A DNA stretch of 9,240 bases from Clostridia bacterium (GCA_012842035.1 DUTO01000244.1:1-9240); one strand, 5' to 3'. Counted from the first letter of the stretch, positions 1 through 6,001 are shown. The notes: generated by a model not told the origin, from the letters alone. Program-made: numbers and translations.

Positions 1-367
1 GTAAATAATCATTTTGTAAAATGGCTAAAGCATTTTCAGCCCTACCAAGTTCTCGTAAAGCATTGCTATTATCTAATAACAAAATAACTTCCCCTAACGT
101 AACCTTTGAACCTTCATTTTTTCTTATTTCCTTGACCGTAGAAGTTGTCCGTGCATAGAAATCTTGTTGTTTAGTACATTGTAAAATACCGCTAGTTTTA
201 ATTTCAGTTACTAATTCCTGCTTTTTCACTTCGACCACCTGTACTACAGGCAATTTTTTATTGATTAAGTATATGGAAAAAATATACGCAAAAATCAGAA
301 TACAAATAACAATAAGTATTCCTATAATCATTATTTTTTTACTTAGTCTTTCGATTTGCAAATTCAA
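1..367 (-). CDS. HlyD-family membrane-fusion/efflux adaptor protein, N-terminal fragment
   Basis: The reading frame is open from a start near 367 to the left edge, so only about 122 N-terminal residues are visible. Residues 1-10 are polar and basic, and 11-36 form one strongly hydrophobic helix (IMIIGILIVICILIFAYIF), an uncleaved N-terminal anchor. A short beta segment follows (PVVQVVEVKKQELVTEIKTSG), then the biotinyl-lipoyl-like half motif VKEIRKNEGSKVTLGEVILL with LD, and the start of an alpha-helical hairpin (ALRELGRAENALAIL). This order is typical of periplasmic-adaptor/membrane-fusion proteins that pair with ABC transporters such as MacB or with RND pumps; the partner would lie left of the window. 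The likely start is TTG at 367, four bases after GAGGGGAG; TTG at 361 and GTG at 385 are alternatives. The family call is fairly sure, the transported substrate is unknown. Confidence 0.75.
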   Translation of the reverse strand, partial: MNLQIERLSKKIMIIGILIVICILIFAYIFSIYLINKKLPVVQVVEVKKQELVTEIKTSGILQCTKQQDFYARTTSTVKEIRKNEGSKVTLGEVILLLDNSNALRELGRAENALAILQNDYL

Positions 368-425
368 TAAACTCCCCTCGCTCACTTTGCACCTACTTTA
401 AAGCAGATATGTCCTCTTTCTTATC

Positions 426-454
426 ATTATACAATCATCTCCATAAAAAAGAAA
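426..454 (-). promoter_or_regulatory. Candidate SigA promoter for the HlyD-type adaptor gene
   Basis: On the minus strand a perfect TATAAT (431 to 426) lies about 60 bases upstream of the adaptor start. A poor -35 (TTTCTT, 454 to 449) sits 17 bases further up. The -10 is convincing, the -35 is not, so the call rests mainly on the -10 and its position. Confidence 0.4.
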
Positions 455-542
455 TACAAAATCACGGAACATTTTTCTCTTTAGCAACGTCTAGTCTATA
501 TGTAATCTAATTAAAAAATGATCTAAAAGTAAAAAGCATCCC

Positions 543-596
543 CACAAATTAAAATAAAATATTTTGCCTCGAAGTAATATTTATTTTAATTTTGTG
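543..596. repeat. Long AT-rich inverted repeat upstream of the glycosyltransferase promoter
   Basis: The arms 543-563 and 576-596 are 21 bases each. They are reverse complements except for one single-base indel in each arm, and they flank a 12-base centre (TTGCCTCGAAGT). The outer ends read CACAAATT on the left and AATTTTGTG on the right. The right arm runs through the -35 zone and stops at the TG of the extended -10 of the next promoter, so it could be an operator or a cruciform-forming site. AT richness raises the chance of coincidental pairing, but the length and the GTG/CAC ends argue against pure chance. The rest of the 368-657 gap holds only the two divergent promoters; I see no gene in it. 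Confidence 0.45.
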
Positions 597-603
597 TTAT
601 AAT
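595..603 (+). promoter_or_regulatory. Extended -10 SigA promoter for the glycosyltransferase gene
   Basis: TGTTATAAT matches the extended -10 consensus TGnTATAAT exactly. The base pairs 17 upstream (TAATAT, 575-580) are a poor -35, which extended -10 promoters tolerate. Transcription would start near 610, leaving a leader of about 48 bases before ATG 658. The site therefore also excludes the upstream in-frame TTG at 592 as the translation start. Confidence 0.65.
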
Positions 604-657
604 AAAATAGCGTGTGCAAAAATAATACATAATTGCAAAGATAATAAACGGAGGAAA

Positions 658-1926
658 ATGACCGTGCATTTACAAAACTTATCTTATTTACCATTAGATT
701 TTTTCATGATTCCTGCCCAGATAATTCTGGCTTTAGTCGCTGTCTATTTTTTTATTTTAGGCATGTCAGGGCTAGTTCAATTTCGTGTTCCTAAAGTTTA
801 TAATCCACAAAAAAAGTTTGCTGTGGTTATTCCTGCCCATAATGAAGAATTAGTAATTAGTTCTTTAATCGATAATTTAATGACTTTAGATTATCCTAAA
901 AAACTTTATGACGTCTTCGTGATTGCTGATAACTGTAACGATAATACTGCTAATATGGCCAGAAGTCATGGCGCTATAGTTTATGAAAGAACTAATTTAG
1001 AACAAAAAGGCAAAGGATATGCTCTGGAATGGTTTTTTGCTAAACTTTATAATCTACCTCAAAAATACGATGCTGTAGTAATTTTTGACGCCGATAATTT
1101 AGTAGACCCTTATTTTTTAAAACACATGAATAATCGTCTGTGTGATGGGGCCAAAATTGTACAAGGCTATATAGATGCTAAAAACCCTCAAGATACTTGG
1201 GTAACAGCCTCGTTTGCCATGGCCTTTTGGGTCGCAAATAGAATGTTACAATTAGCGAGGTACAATTTAGGACTTTCCAACTATTTAGGAGGCACAGGAA
1301 TGGCTATTTCCTTAGATGTTTTAAGAGAAATTGGCTGGGGAGCTACCTCTCTAACCGAAGACTTAGAATTTAGCCTCAAAGCTCTACTTCATGGTTATAA
1401 AACTACTTGGGCTCATGAAGCTGTTGTTTATGATGAAAAACCACTTACTTTTAAACAAGCCTGGAACCAAAGAAAGCGCTGGGCTCTTGGTCATGTAGAA
1501 CTCTTTCGAACATATAGTTTTCGTTTCATTAAAGAAGCTATTCGGCAGAAAAATATTGTCCTTTTTGATGCCTCCATCTTAACTCTGCAACCTTTACTTG
1601 TTGTTTTTATGGCTCTGTTTACAATTGTTGGCTTTGTTGACCTTTTTATCATTGACCTCTATACTACAATTTTTAAATTTATTTGGCCTCCCCTAATTTG
1701 GGAACTGGTCAGCACACTACAAATAATTTATCCTTTTTTAGTAATTTGGTTAGATCGCTTGCCCCGCAATGTCATCAAATGGATTATTATTCATTATCCT
1801 ATTTTTGTTTACAGTTGGGTACCCATTATCTTTCTTAGCTTCTTTGGTGATACACGTGTAGCTTGGTCTCATACCTTGCATACCAGAAATATCAGCTACG
1901 CCGATATTAATAATAGACAACGGTGA
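658..1926 (+). CDS. Processive family 2 glycosyltransferase, membrane-bound (BcsA/PgaC-like fold)
   Basis: This 422-residue inverting GT2 enzyme probably polymerises or transfers sugar from a nucleotide-sugar donor on the cytoplasmic face of the membrane. An N-terminal membrane helix (about 18-38) precedes the GT-A domain, which has VVIPAHNEE (56-64), DNCNDNT (91-97), the metal/donor-binding DAD in FDADN (143-147), the TED catalytic-base motif (233-235) and QRKRW (271-275), the Q(Q/R)xRW signature of processive synthases. Three or four hydrophobic segments follow (about 307-333, 340-365, 373-397). There is no C-terminal PilZ domain, so direct c-di-GMP control is not indicated. ATG 658 has GGAGG three bases before it; GTG 664 is better spaced (nine bases) and is an alternative. 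An in-frame TTG at 592 lies upstream of the promoter and is rejected. The product (exopolysaccharide, glycolipid or other glycan) cannot be told from sequence. Confidence 0.9.
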   Translation: MTVHLQNLSYLPLDFFMIPAQIILALVAVYFFILGMSGLVQFRVPKVYNPQKKFAVVIPAHNEELVISSLIDNLMTLDYPKKLYDVFVIADNCNDNTANMARSHGAIVYERTNLEQKGKGYALEWFFAKLYNLPQKYDAVVIFDADNLVDPYFLKHMNNRLCDGAKIVQGYIDAKNPQDTWVTASFAMAFWVANRMLQLARYNLGLSNYLGGTGMAISLDVLREIGWGATSLTEDLEFSLKALLHGYKTTWAHEAVVYDEKPLTFKQAWNQRKRWALGHVELFRTYSFRFIKEAIRQKNIVLFDASILTLQPLLVVFMALFTIVGFVDLFIIDLYTTIFKFIWPPLIWELVSTLQIIYPFLVIWLDRLPRNVIKWIIIHYPIFVYSWVPIIFLSFFGDTRVAWSHTLHTRNISYADINNRQR

Positions 1927-1935
1927 AATTGCTTC

Positions 1936-1972
1936 AAAAAGGCTTGGAAGGAAAATCTTCCAAGCCTTTTTT
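1936..1972. terminator. Bidirectional rho-independent terminator between convergent genes
   Basis: A perfect 10-bp stem (GGCTTGGAAG, 1941-1950, with CTTCCAAGCC, 1957-1966) encloses the loop GAAAAT. A5 on the left (1936-1940) and T6 on the right (1967-1972) provide a U-tract on either strand. It lies ten bases after the glycosyltransferase stop and abuts the acyltransferase stop codon (1971-1973), so one hairpin serves both genes. Confidence 0.95.
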
Positions 1973-2984
1973 ATAACCTTTTTTGTTTTCCTGTTTGATA
2001 AAGAAAAGCTGCCGGTAAAACTGTTCCTAAAACAAAAACAAGAGTAAGTAAAAAATTTAATGTTGTCGAGGGAACTAGGTGATACGTAATAACTTTTTGA
2101 GCAACCATTAACATTAAAGGATGACCCAAATAAATATAATAAGAACTATCACTAACTTGACGTAAAAAATTCTTTAATTTCGCAAAATCACTTCTGGCGA
2201 TAACAAGAGCTACACTAAAATAAAAAAGAATGGCTACTAAAGAAAACAAAAGCCACAACAAATTGGCCCTAAAAGGATCCCCTGTTTTTTGCAAAATAAC
2301 ATTGGCATAAAATTGTTGGGCAAGAAGAGCACTCATTACTAAATAGACAACTGCTAAGATATACCTATAACTGTATATTTTCATTTTAATCTGCTGATAA
2401 TTACTAGCAACATAACAACCTAAAGCAAAGAAACATAAATATTGCATAAAAAATCTATCTACATAAGGAAAATAAATATATTTCATAAATAAAACATTAA
2501 AAATAAACATGGTGACCAATAATATAAAAGGATTATATTTTTGAAACAGTCCCTTAAAAACCCCAAATAATAAATAAAATTGAATAATCAAAACTACAAA
2601 ATATAAATGATAAACTAAATCTCCTAAAAAGAGTTTCTCGAGAAAAAAAGGAAGAGAAAACTCATATACTCTTTGCTGAACAAAAATTACATAAAATACT
2701 ACGGTCCAAAAAAAATAAGGAATGATAATGTTTTTAATTCTTTTGCTTATAAAGGTAAAATAATTTAATGTTTTATTTTGATAATTATAAGTTAACACTA
2801 AACCACTAATAAAAAGAAAAGCCGGGACTACATAAACTAAAGCTCTATTCAAAAATAAAAGAATTAATCTAGTTAATTCTCCTGTCGTCTCTAAAAAAAG
2901 ATACCCTGCTGTTATATGTACAATGACCACAGAAAGACAAGCCATAGCCCTTAAATAATCTATTTCTGATAATCTTGTTCCCAT
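1971..2984 (-). CDS. Acyltransferase 3 family integral membrane protein
   Basis: This 337-residue polytopic protein has about ten hydrophobic segments and belongs to the acyltransferase_3 family (PF01757; OatA and NodX-type enzymes), which moves acetyl or other acyl groups across the membrane onto sugars. The N-terminus carries the family signature IDYLRAMACLSVVIVH with the conserved His at residue 23; KRIKNIIIPYFFW (81-93, Arg82) is the second conserved block, and SSYYIYLGHPLML (280-292) matches the late family motif. There is no extracytoplasmic SGNH domain. ATG 2984 is preceded by AGGTGAG at good spacing. It lies 75 bases downstream of queT on the same strand, with no terminator seen between, so it may be read from the queT promoter. 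The convergent neighbour is a glycosyltransferase, so glycan acylation is plausible but inferred. Confidence 0.85.
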   Translation of the reverse strand: MGTRLSEIDYLRAMACLSVVIVHITAGYLFLETTGELTRLILLFLNRALVYVVPAFLFISGLVLTYNYQNKTLNYFTFISKRIKNIIIPYFFWTVVFYVIFVQQRVYEFSLPFFLEKLFLGDLVYHLYFVVLIIQFYLLFGVFKGLFQKYNPFILLVTMFIFNVLFMKYIYFPYVDRFFMQYLCFFALGCYVASNYQQIKMKIYSYRYILAVVYLVMSALLAQQFYANVILQKTGDPFRANLLWLLFSLVAILFYFSVALVIARSDFAKLKNFLRQVSDSSYYIYLGHPLMLMVAQKVITYHLVPSTTLNFLLTLVFVLGTVLPAAFLYQTGKQKRL

Positions 2985-3059
2985 TATCTCACCTAAATTA
3001 TATTAATTTTAAAAACTATATCTATCATATCATCTTTATTCATATAAATATAAAAAAAC

Positions 3060-3518
3060 TTAGTATTTGGGCCACTGGTATTTTTGCAGTAAATATAGCA
3101 AAGGGAGTCCTAAAAAATAACAAGCTAAAAACTGTCCCAAGCCCACATAAAACATACTAACCACAAAAGGATAGCCCAAAACATATTTTAAAATAAAAGC
3201 AACCACAACAGCATTAATGACCACGGGAGGCAATGGTGCTAAAAAAGGATGCGGCATTTTCTTCGTTAAAAAAGCGGCAAGAAGAGTTGCCAAACTGCCA
3301 AAAACAATATCGATGAGTCCTAATCCTCCATAGATGTTGGCAATAAAGCATCCTAAAAAAAGACCCAAAACACTTTCCGGGAAAATAAAAGGAAGAATCG
3401 TTAGTGCCTCCGAAATTCGAACCTGAATTAAACCATAACTAAGAGGGGCAAAAACAATAGTAATAGTTGCGTATATAGCAGCAATAACACTAACTCGTTC
3501 AATTTTTCTTGTAACCAT
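3060..3518 (-). CDS. queT: QueT, substrate-binding (S) component of a queuosine-precursor ECF transporter
   Basis: The 152-residue hydrophobic protein has about five or six membrane segments and matches the QueT family (PF06177). Visible family blocks are QVRISEALTILP (32-43), LGCFIANIYGG (55-65), DIVFGSLATLLAA (70-82) and PPVVINAVVVAF (97-108). QueT is the S unit of a group II ECF transporter that imports preQ1 or related queuine precursors for tRNA queuosine. The shared energising module (EcfA/A'/T) is encoded elsewhere. ATG 3518 is chosen because AGGTGG lies eight bases upstream and the resulting N-terminus (MVTRKIERVSVIAAIYA) fits the family; a GTG at 3530 overlaps that ribosome binding site. 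No queuosine biosynthesis gene is adjacent, so the substrate comes from family membership only. Confidence 0.9.
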   Translation of the reverse strand: MVTRKIERVSVIAAIYATITIVFAPLSYGLIQVRISEALTILPFIFPESVLGLFLGCFIANIYGGLGLIDIVFGSLATLLAAFLTKKMPHPFLAPLPPVVINAVVVAFILKYVLGYPFVVSMFYVGLGQFLACYFLGLPLLYLLQKYQWPKY

Positions 3519-3540
3519 AATGGACACCACCTAGGAAGTC

Positions 3541-3569
3541 ATAATATAATATTTTCTCCTTTTAGACAA
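3541..3569 (-). promoter_or_regulatory. Candidate SigA promoter for queT
   Basis: On the minus strand, -35 TTGTCT (3569 to 3564) and -10 TATTAT (3546 to 3541) are separated by exactly 17 bases. Transcription would start near 3534, only about 16 bases before the start codon and just upstream of the AGGTGG ribosome binding site. So short a leader leaves no room for a preQ1 riboswitch. Confidence 0.5.
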
Positions 3570-3591
3570 ATCACAAAAAATTATCTATAAT
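3563..3591 (+). promoter_or_regulatory. SigA promoter for the diguanylate cyclase gene
   Basis: -35 TAGACA (3563-3568, one mismatch to TTGACA) and a perfect -10 TATAAT (3586-3591) are separated by the optimal 17 bases. Transcription would start near 3598, giving a leader of about 40 bases before ATG 3639. The -35 covers the same bases as the -35 of the divergent queT promoter. Confidence 0.75.
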
Positions 3592-3638
3592 TAAAAAGAG
3601 TTAAACATTAATAATTTTTAATCAAAGGGGCGATAATT

Positions 3639-4607
3639 ATGTCCGCGAAAAAACCCAAAATGGACATCAACCAAAATACTCCTTTTCTGCGCCTTATGAC
3701 CTGCATTCTTTTTTTACCTTGTTTCTTTTTAATTGATAAGGGTGTATCTCCAATACTTTATGGTATTGCCTTAATCACTTTTTTATATGCTCTTCTTCTT
3801 TTCCTTTACCCTCAAATTAATGACTTCCTCCATACACCGTATCCCTTTACGGTTCTTTTGGACCTAATTTTTATTAGTCTTTTTATTTATTTCGAAAAAA
3901 AATACGCTTTAGCCTTTTCTATTTTCTACATTTTTCCCATTATCACTCTTGCCTTTTATAATAAAACTTTTTGGACATATCTAACAGCTACCCTTTCCGG
4001 AACTATTCTTATCTTTATTAGTATACAATACAAGTTATCTTTACCTCCGATAATCATTCAAGTTATTATCTTCTTTATCCTTTCCTTTTTTACTTTAACT
4101 CTATCTCGAAGTTTTCACAAGTCTTGTTTTATAATGGCTAACCTGGATACACTCACCAAAATACATAATCGACGCTTCTTTAATCAAAGTTTAAGTTCAC
4201 TAATTAGAAATAACATTCCTTTCTCTTTAATCTTACTCGACTTAGACAACTTTAAACAACTAAACGATACAGAAGGACACCATCATGGCGACTATGTTTT
4301 AAAAATAATTGCTGACATTATGAAACAATTTACCAGAGCTACAGATGTTATTGCCCGCTTTGGAGGGGATGAATTTGCTATTATTCTTCCCGAAACCAGT
4401 AAAGAAAAAAGTAAAATTATTGCCAAAAGAATTCGCAACAATGTATTAGTTAATCCTAAATTTATTCCTTATTCACAAGTAAGTCTTTCTATGGGTATTG
4501 CTTCCTATCCTCATGATGGCAAAACCATAGATGAAATTGTCCAAAAAGCCGATGAAGCCTTATATGTAGCTAAAGCAAGAGGGAAAAACTACGTCCATCT
4601 TTATTAA
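3639..4607 (+). CDS. Membrane-anchored GGDEF diguanylate cyclase
   Basis: A 322-residue protein with about five or six N-terminal hydrophobic segments (roughly 17-160) and a C-terminal GGDEF domain (about 165-322). Diguanylate cyclases join two GTP into c-di-GMP. The catalytic domain starts with the family phrase LDTLTKIHNRRFF (169-181), has the nucleotide/metal-binding DLDNFKQLND (201-210), an intact GGDEF active-site motif (242-246) and the RxxD product-inhibition site RATD (233-236) exactly five residues before it, so the enzyme should be active and feedback inhibited. The end (DEALYVAKARGKNYV) is typical. No PAS, GAF or HAMP domain is visible; the membrane region has no named sensor family I recognise and probably senses an unknown signal. 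ATG 3639 follows AAAGGGG with eight bases between. No terminator separates its stop from the structured element at 4615-4830. Confidence 0.93.
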   Translation: MSAKKPKMDINQNTPFLRLMTCILFLPCFFLIDKGVSPILYGIALITFLYALLLFLYPQINDFLHTPYPFTVLLDLIFISLFIYFEKKYALAFSIFYIFPIITLAFYNKTFWTYLTATLSGTILIFISIQYKLSLPPIIIQVIIFFILSFFTLTLSRSFHKSCFIMANLDTLTKIHNRRFFNQSLSSLIRNNIPFSLILLDLDNFKQLNDTEGHHHGDYVLKIIADIMKQFTRATDVIARFGGDEFAIILPETSKEKSKIIAKRIRNNVLVNPKFIPYSQVSLSMGIASYPHDGKTIDEIVQKADEALYVAKARGKNYVHLY

Positions 4608-4614
4608 GGAAAAT

Positions 4615-4645
4615 AAAAAAATATGCTGTACCGTTTCTCCGTTCC
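4615..4645 (-). terminator. Possible terminator end for the LysM-protein transcript
   Basis: Read on the minus strand, the second arm of the element's outer helix ends in a run of seven T (4621 to 4615), followed by ATTTT. This gives an intrinsic-terminator-like 3' end for the gene at 4832-5920. The other arm is about 160 bases away, so it is not a conventional compact terminator hairpin. Confidence 0.35.
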
Positions 4646-4830
4646 TTTGCGTAAGTTTAGCGAAACAGACTTACGAAGATGAGGTCGAGAAAACAAAGGT
4701 ACTGACAGGACGTCAGTACCATACCCGAATCAGGACAAGGATGTACTGTTGAGGGTGGTTTGTTTTCTCCCGAACCAAGTACTAGTCTGTTCTAAACGAA
4801 GCACGGAATGGGAAACGGTACAGCATATTT
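4615..4830 (+). other. Unassigned highly structured intergenic element (candidate ncRNA or palindromic MITE)
   Basis: The element fills the gap between two convergent genes. Its ends form one long helix: 4619-4639 pairs with 4810-4830, one base (C4640) bulges, and 4641-4645 pairs with 4805-4809. Inside are a hairpin 4650-4658/4667-4675, a helix 4683-4697/4759-4776 (11 perfect pairs at 4687-4697/4759-4769), a perfect 9-bp hairpin GGTACTGAC/GTCAGTACC (4698-4706/4712-4720) and a weaker hairpin closed by ACCC/GGGT (4723-4726/4753-4756). Departures from perfect complementarity in the outer helix and first hairpin are G-U on the plus strand and would be A-C on the minus strand, which suggests plus-strand RNA. 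GC is about 45%, well above the neighbouring GGDEF gene. I cannot match it to 6S, SRP, tmRNA, RNase P or any riboswitch. Its long terminal inverted repeats would equally fit a miniature transposable element. Confidence 0.55.
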
Positions 4831-4831
4831 A

Positions 4832-5920
4832 TTATCTGATTTGCACCTGCACAGATACACTAACATTAGTTGCTATATTTGTTTCCGTAATCGTATAAGT
4901 TCCGGAAGGCACCTGCCTACCTCTATTATCTACTTGATTCCAAGTCCTTTCAATAACTTGTGTTCCTCCGGGGAAAATTGTAATCAGGCGTGTAAACTGA
5001 GCAAAAGTACGTCCGGCAGAATAACGCCAGACTACAGTACCTGCCGCATTAGTAGCTGTTATTTCTACAATCTGACTTGTTCGATAGCGAAGCGTTATTT
5101 CCTCATCAGTGATATTAGTCTTCACTAAGGTAATCTTAATGTTTTCACCCCGATTATAAACACGTCTGTCAGTAAAAAGTATATGTCTAATCCCTCTCCC
5201 TACTCTTGTGGCAATGGGTGTTCCCGCTGGAGGTGTGGGGGGTACTTGCACACAAGTTACACCTAAAGCCCGCCAAGTAAGAATTCGGACCACACCTGTT
5301 ACCGCAAGACCCTGCTGACGCTGAAACTGTCTTACCGCTCGCTGTGTTCTGACATCAAAAACTCCATCAATGGGACCAGTATAAAAGCCTTTATCTCGGA
5401 GTAATCTTTGTAAAAATCTTACCGCCGGCCCCCGATCACCAAGTCGCAACACAGGACAAAAATATTCTTGAGGAGGCACTGGTGTCACAGGCGGTACGGG
5501 AGTAGGTGTCACAACACAACTTACACCCAGTGCTTCCCATGTTTGCACATCAACAATACCAGTCACGGGAAGCCCTCGCCGCGTTTGAATTAATCTTACC
5601 GCCGCTTCTGTCCTGGCCCCAAAGACACCGTCAACAACGCCCGGGTCCGCACCCGCACTTCTCAAAAGCGTTTGCAAGGTTCTTACTGACGGACCTCTTG
5701 AACCACGTTGTAAACGTGGACAAAGCCCGGAGACAGGCGGTGTGGGAGGAGTTACTGGAGGAGTAGGAGGTACAGCCACCCCCGGAATGGTTAAAACTTG
5801 CCCCACAAAAATTAGATTAGGGTCAGCAAGATTATTAGCACGGACAATTGCCTCTACTGTCGTCCCAAATTTTTGTGCAATTGAAGATAAGGTATCACCT
5901 GCCTGAACCACATATTGCAT
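4832..5920 (-). CDS. Spore-associated LysM / PG_binding_1 (x2) / BsuPI-domain protein
   Basis: The 362-residue protein contains an N-terminal LysM domain (about 1-46: YVVQAGDTLSSIAQKFGTT, then ANNL), a Pro/Thr-rich linker (50-63), a PG_binding_1 domain (67-135), a second linker (138-150), a second PG_binding_1 domain (155-223) and a C-terminal BsuPI-like domain (about 245-347: VWRYS, RTFAQ, WNQVDNRGRQVPSGTYTI). Each PG domain has one Cys at its start and one at its end (67/135, 155/223), possible disulfides. There is no signal peptide, transmembrane segment or catalytic domain, so it should bind peptidoglycan rather than cut it. Mother-cell synthesis, as for coat LysM proteins like SafA, would explain the missing signal. 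ATG 5920 lies nine bases after AAAGGAG; an ATG at 5929 directly abuts it. GC is near 50% in the PG domains, well above its neighbours. Confidence 0.88.
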   Translation of the reverse strand: MQYVVQAGDTLSSIAQKFGTTVEAIVRANNLADPNLIFVGQVLTIPGVAVPPTPPVTPPTPPVSGLCPRLQRGSRGPSVRTLQTLLRSAGADPGVVDGVFGARTEAAVRLIQTRRGLPVTGIVDVQTWEALGVSCVVTPTPVPPVTPVPPQEYFCPVLRLGDRGPAVRFLQRLLRDKGFYTGPIDGVFDVRTQRAVRQFQRQQGLAVTGVVRILTWRALGVTCVQVPPTPPAGTPIATRVGRGIRHILFTDRRVYNRGENIKITLVKTNITDEEITLRYRTSQIVEITATNAAGTVVWRYSAGRTFAQFTRLITIFPGGTQVIERTWNQVDNRGRQVPSGTYTITETNIATNVSVSVQVQIR

Positions 5921-5955
5921 AAGGCTCATCTCCTTTATAGATATTCTCTGCCTTA

Positions 5956-5983
5956 TATCATATGTGTCGGCACCTTGATTGGT
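5956..5983 (-). promoter_or_regulatory. Candidate SigK-type (mother-cell sporulation) promoter for the LysM gene
   Basis: On the minus strand, ACC (5983 to 5981), 16 bases, then CATATGATA (5964 to 5956) fits the SigK pattern AC - N16 - CATAnnnTA. Transcription would begin about 25-30 bases before ATG 5920. No SigA promoter with acceptable spacing is seen here. SigE uses a related -10 (CATAcaaT) and cannot be excluded. Confidence 0.45.
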
Positions 5984-6001
5984 TATCAATAGCTTTTGGC
6001 T

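Noticed and set aside
592..657. In-frame upstream TTG start adding 22 residues to the glycosyltransferase
   Set aside because: It lies upstream of the extended -10 promoter at 595-603, has no ribosome binding site, and the added residues do not resemble the family, whereas ATG 658 follows GGAGG.
2997..3002. TATAAT on the minus strand just before the acyltransferase
   Set aside because: It would place the transcript start inside the ribosome binding site, and no -35 is seen at proper spacing.
2975..3160. Short plus-strand frame across the acyltransferase-queT gap
   Set aside because: Ile/Lys/Asn-rich translation of AT-rich DNA, antisense to queT at its 3' half, with no ribosome binding site.
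3519..3640. preQ1 riboswitch upstream of queT
   Set aside because: No preQ1-I or preQ1-II consensus blocks were found on the minus strand, and the predicted transcript start leaves too short a leader.
4615..4830. Retron msr-msd RNA or 6S RNA
   Set aside because: Terminal repeats and rod-like pairing are reminiscent of both, but there is no reverse transcriptase in the window, and I see no recognisable 6S central bubble or conserved sequence. Left as unassigned.
4808..5128. Plus-strand open frame opposite the LysM gene
   Set aside because: Cys/Ser-rich translation with no domain, starting inside the structured element and antisense to a well-supported multi-domain gene.
5506..5766. Plus-strand open frame opposite the PG-binding domains
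   Set aside because: Antisense shadow of GC-rich repeats in a confirmed gene, with no ribosome binding site or recognisable product.
5971..5989. TTGAT/ATCAA hairpin as a terminator after the small ger-operon gene
   Set aside because: The stem is only five pairs of AT-rich sequence with no T-run after it; it overlaps the proposed sporulation promoter instead.
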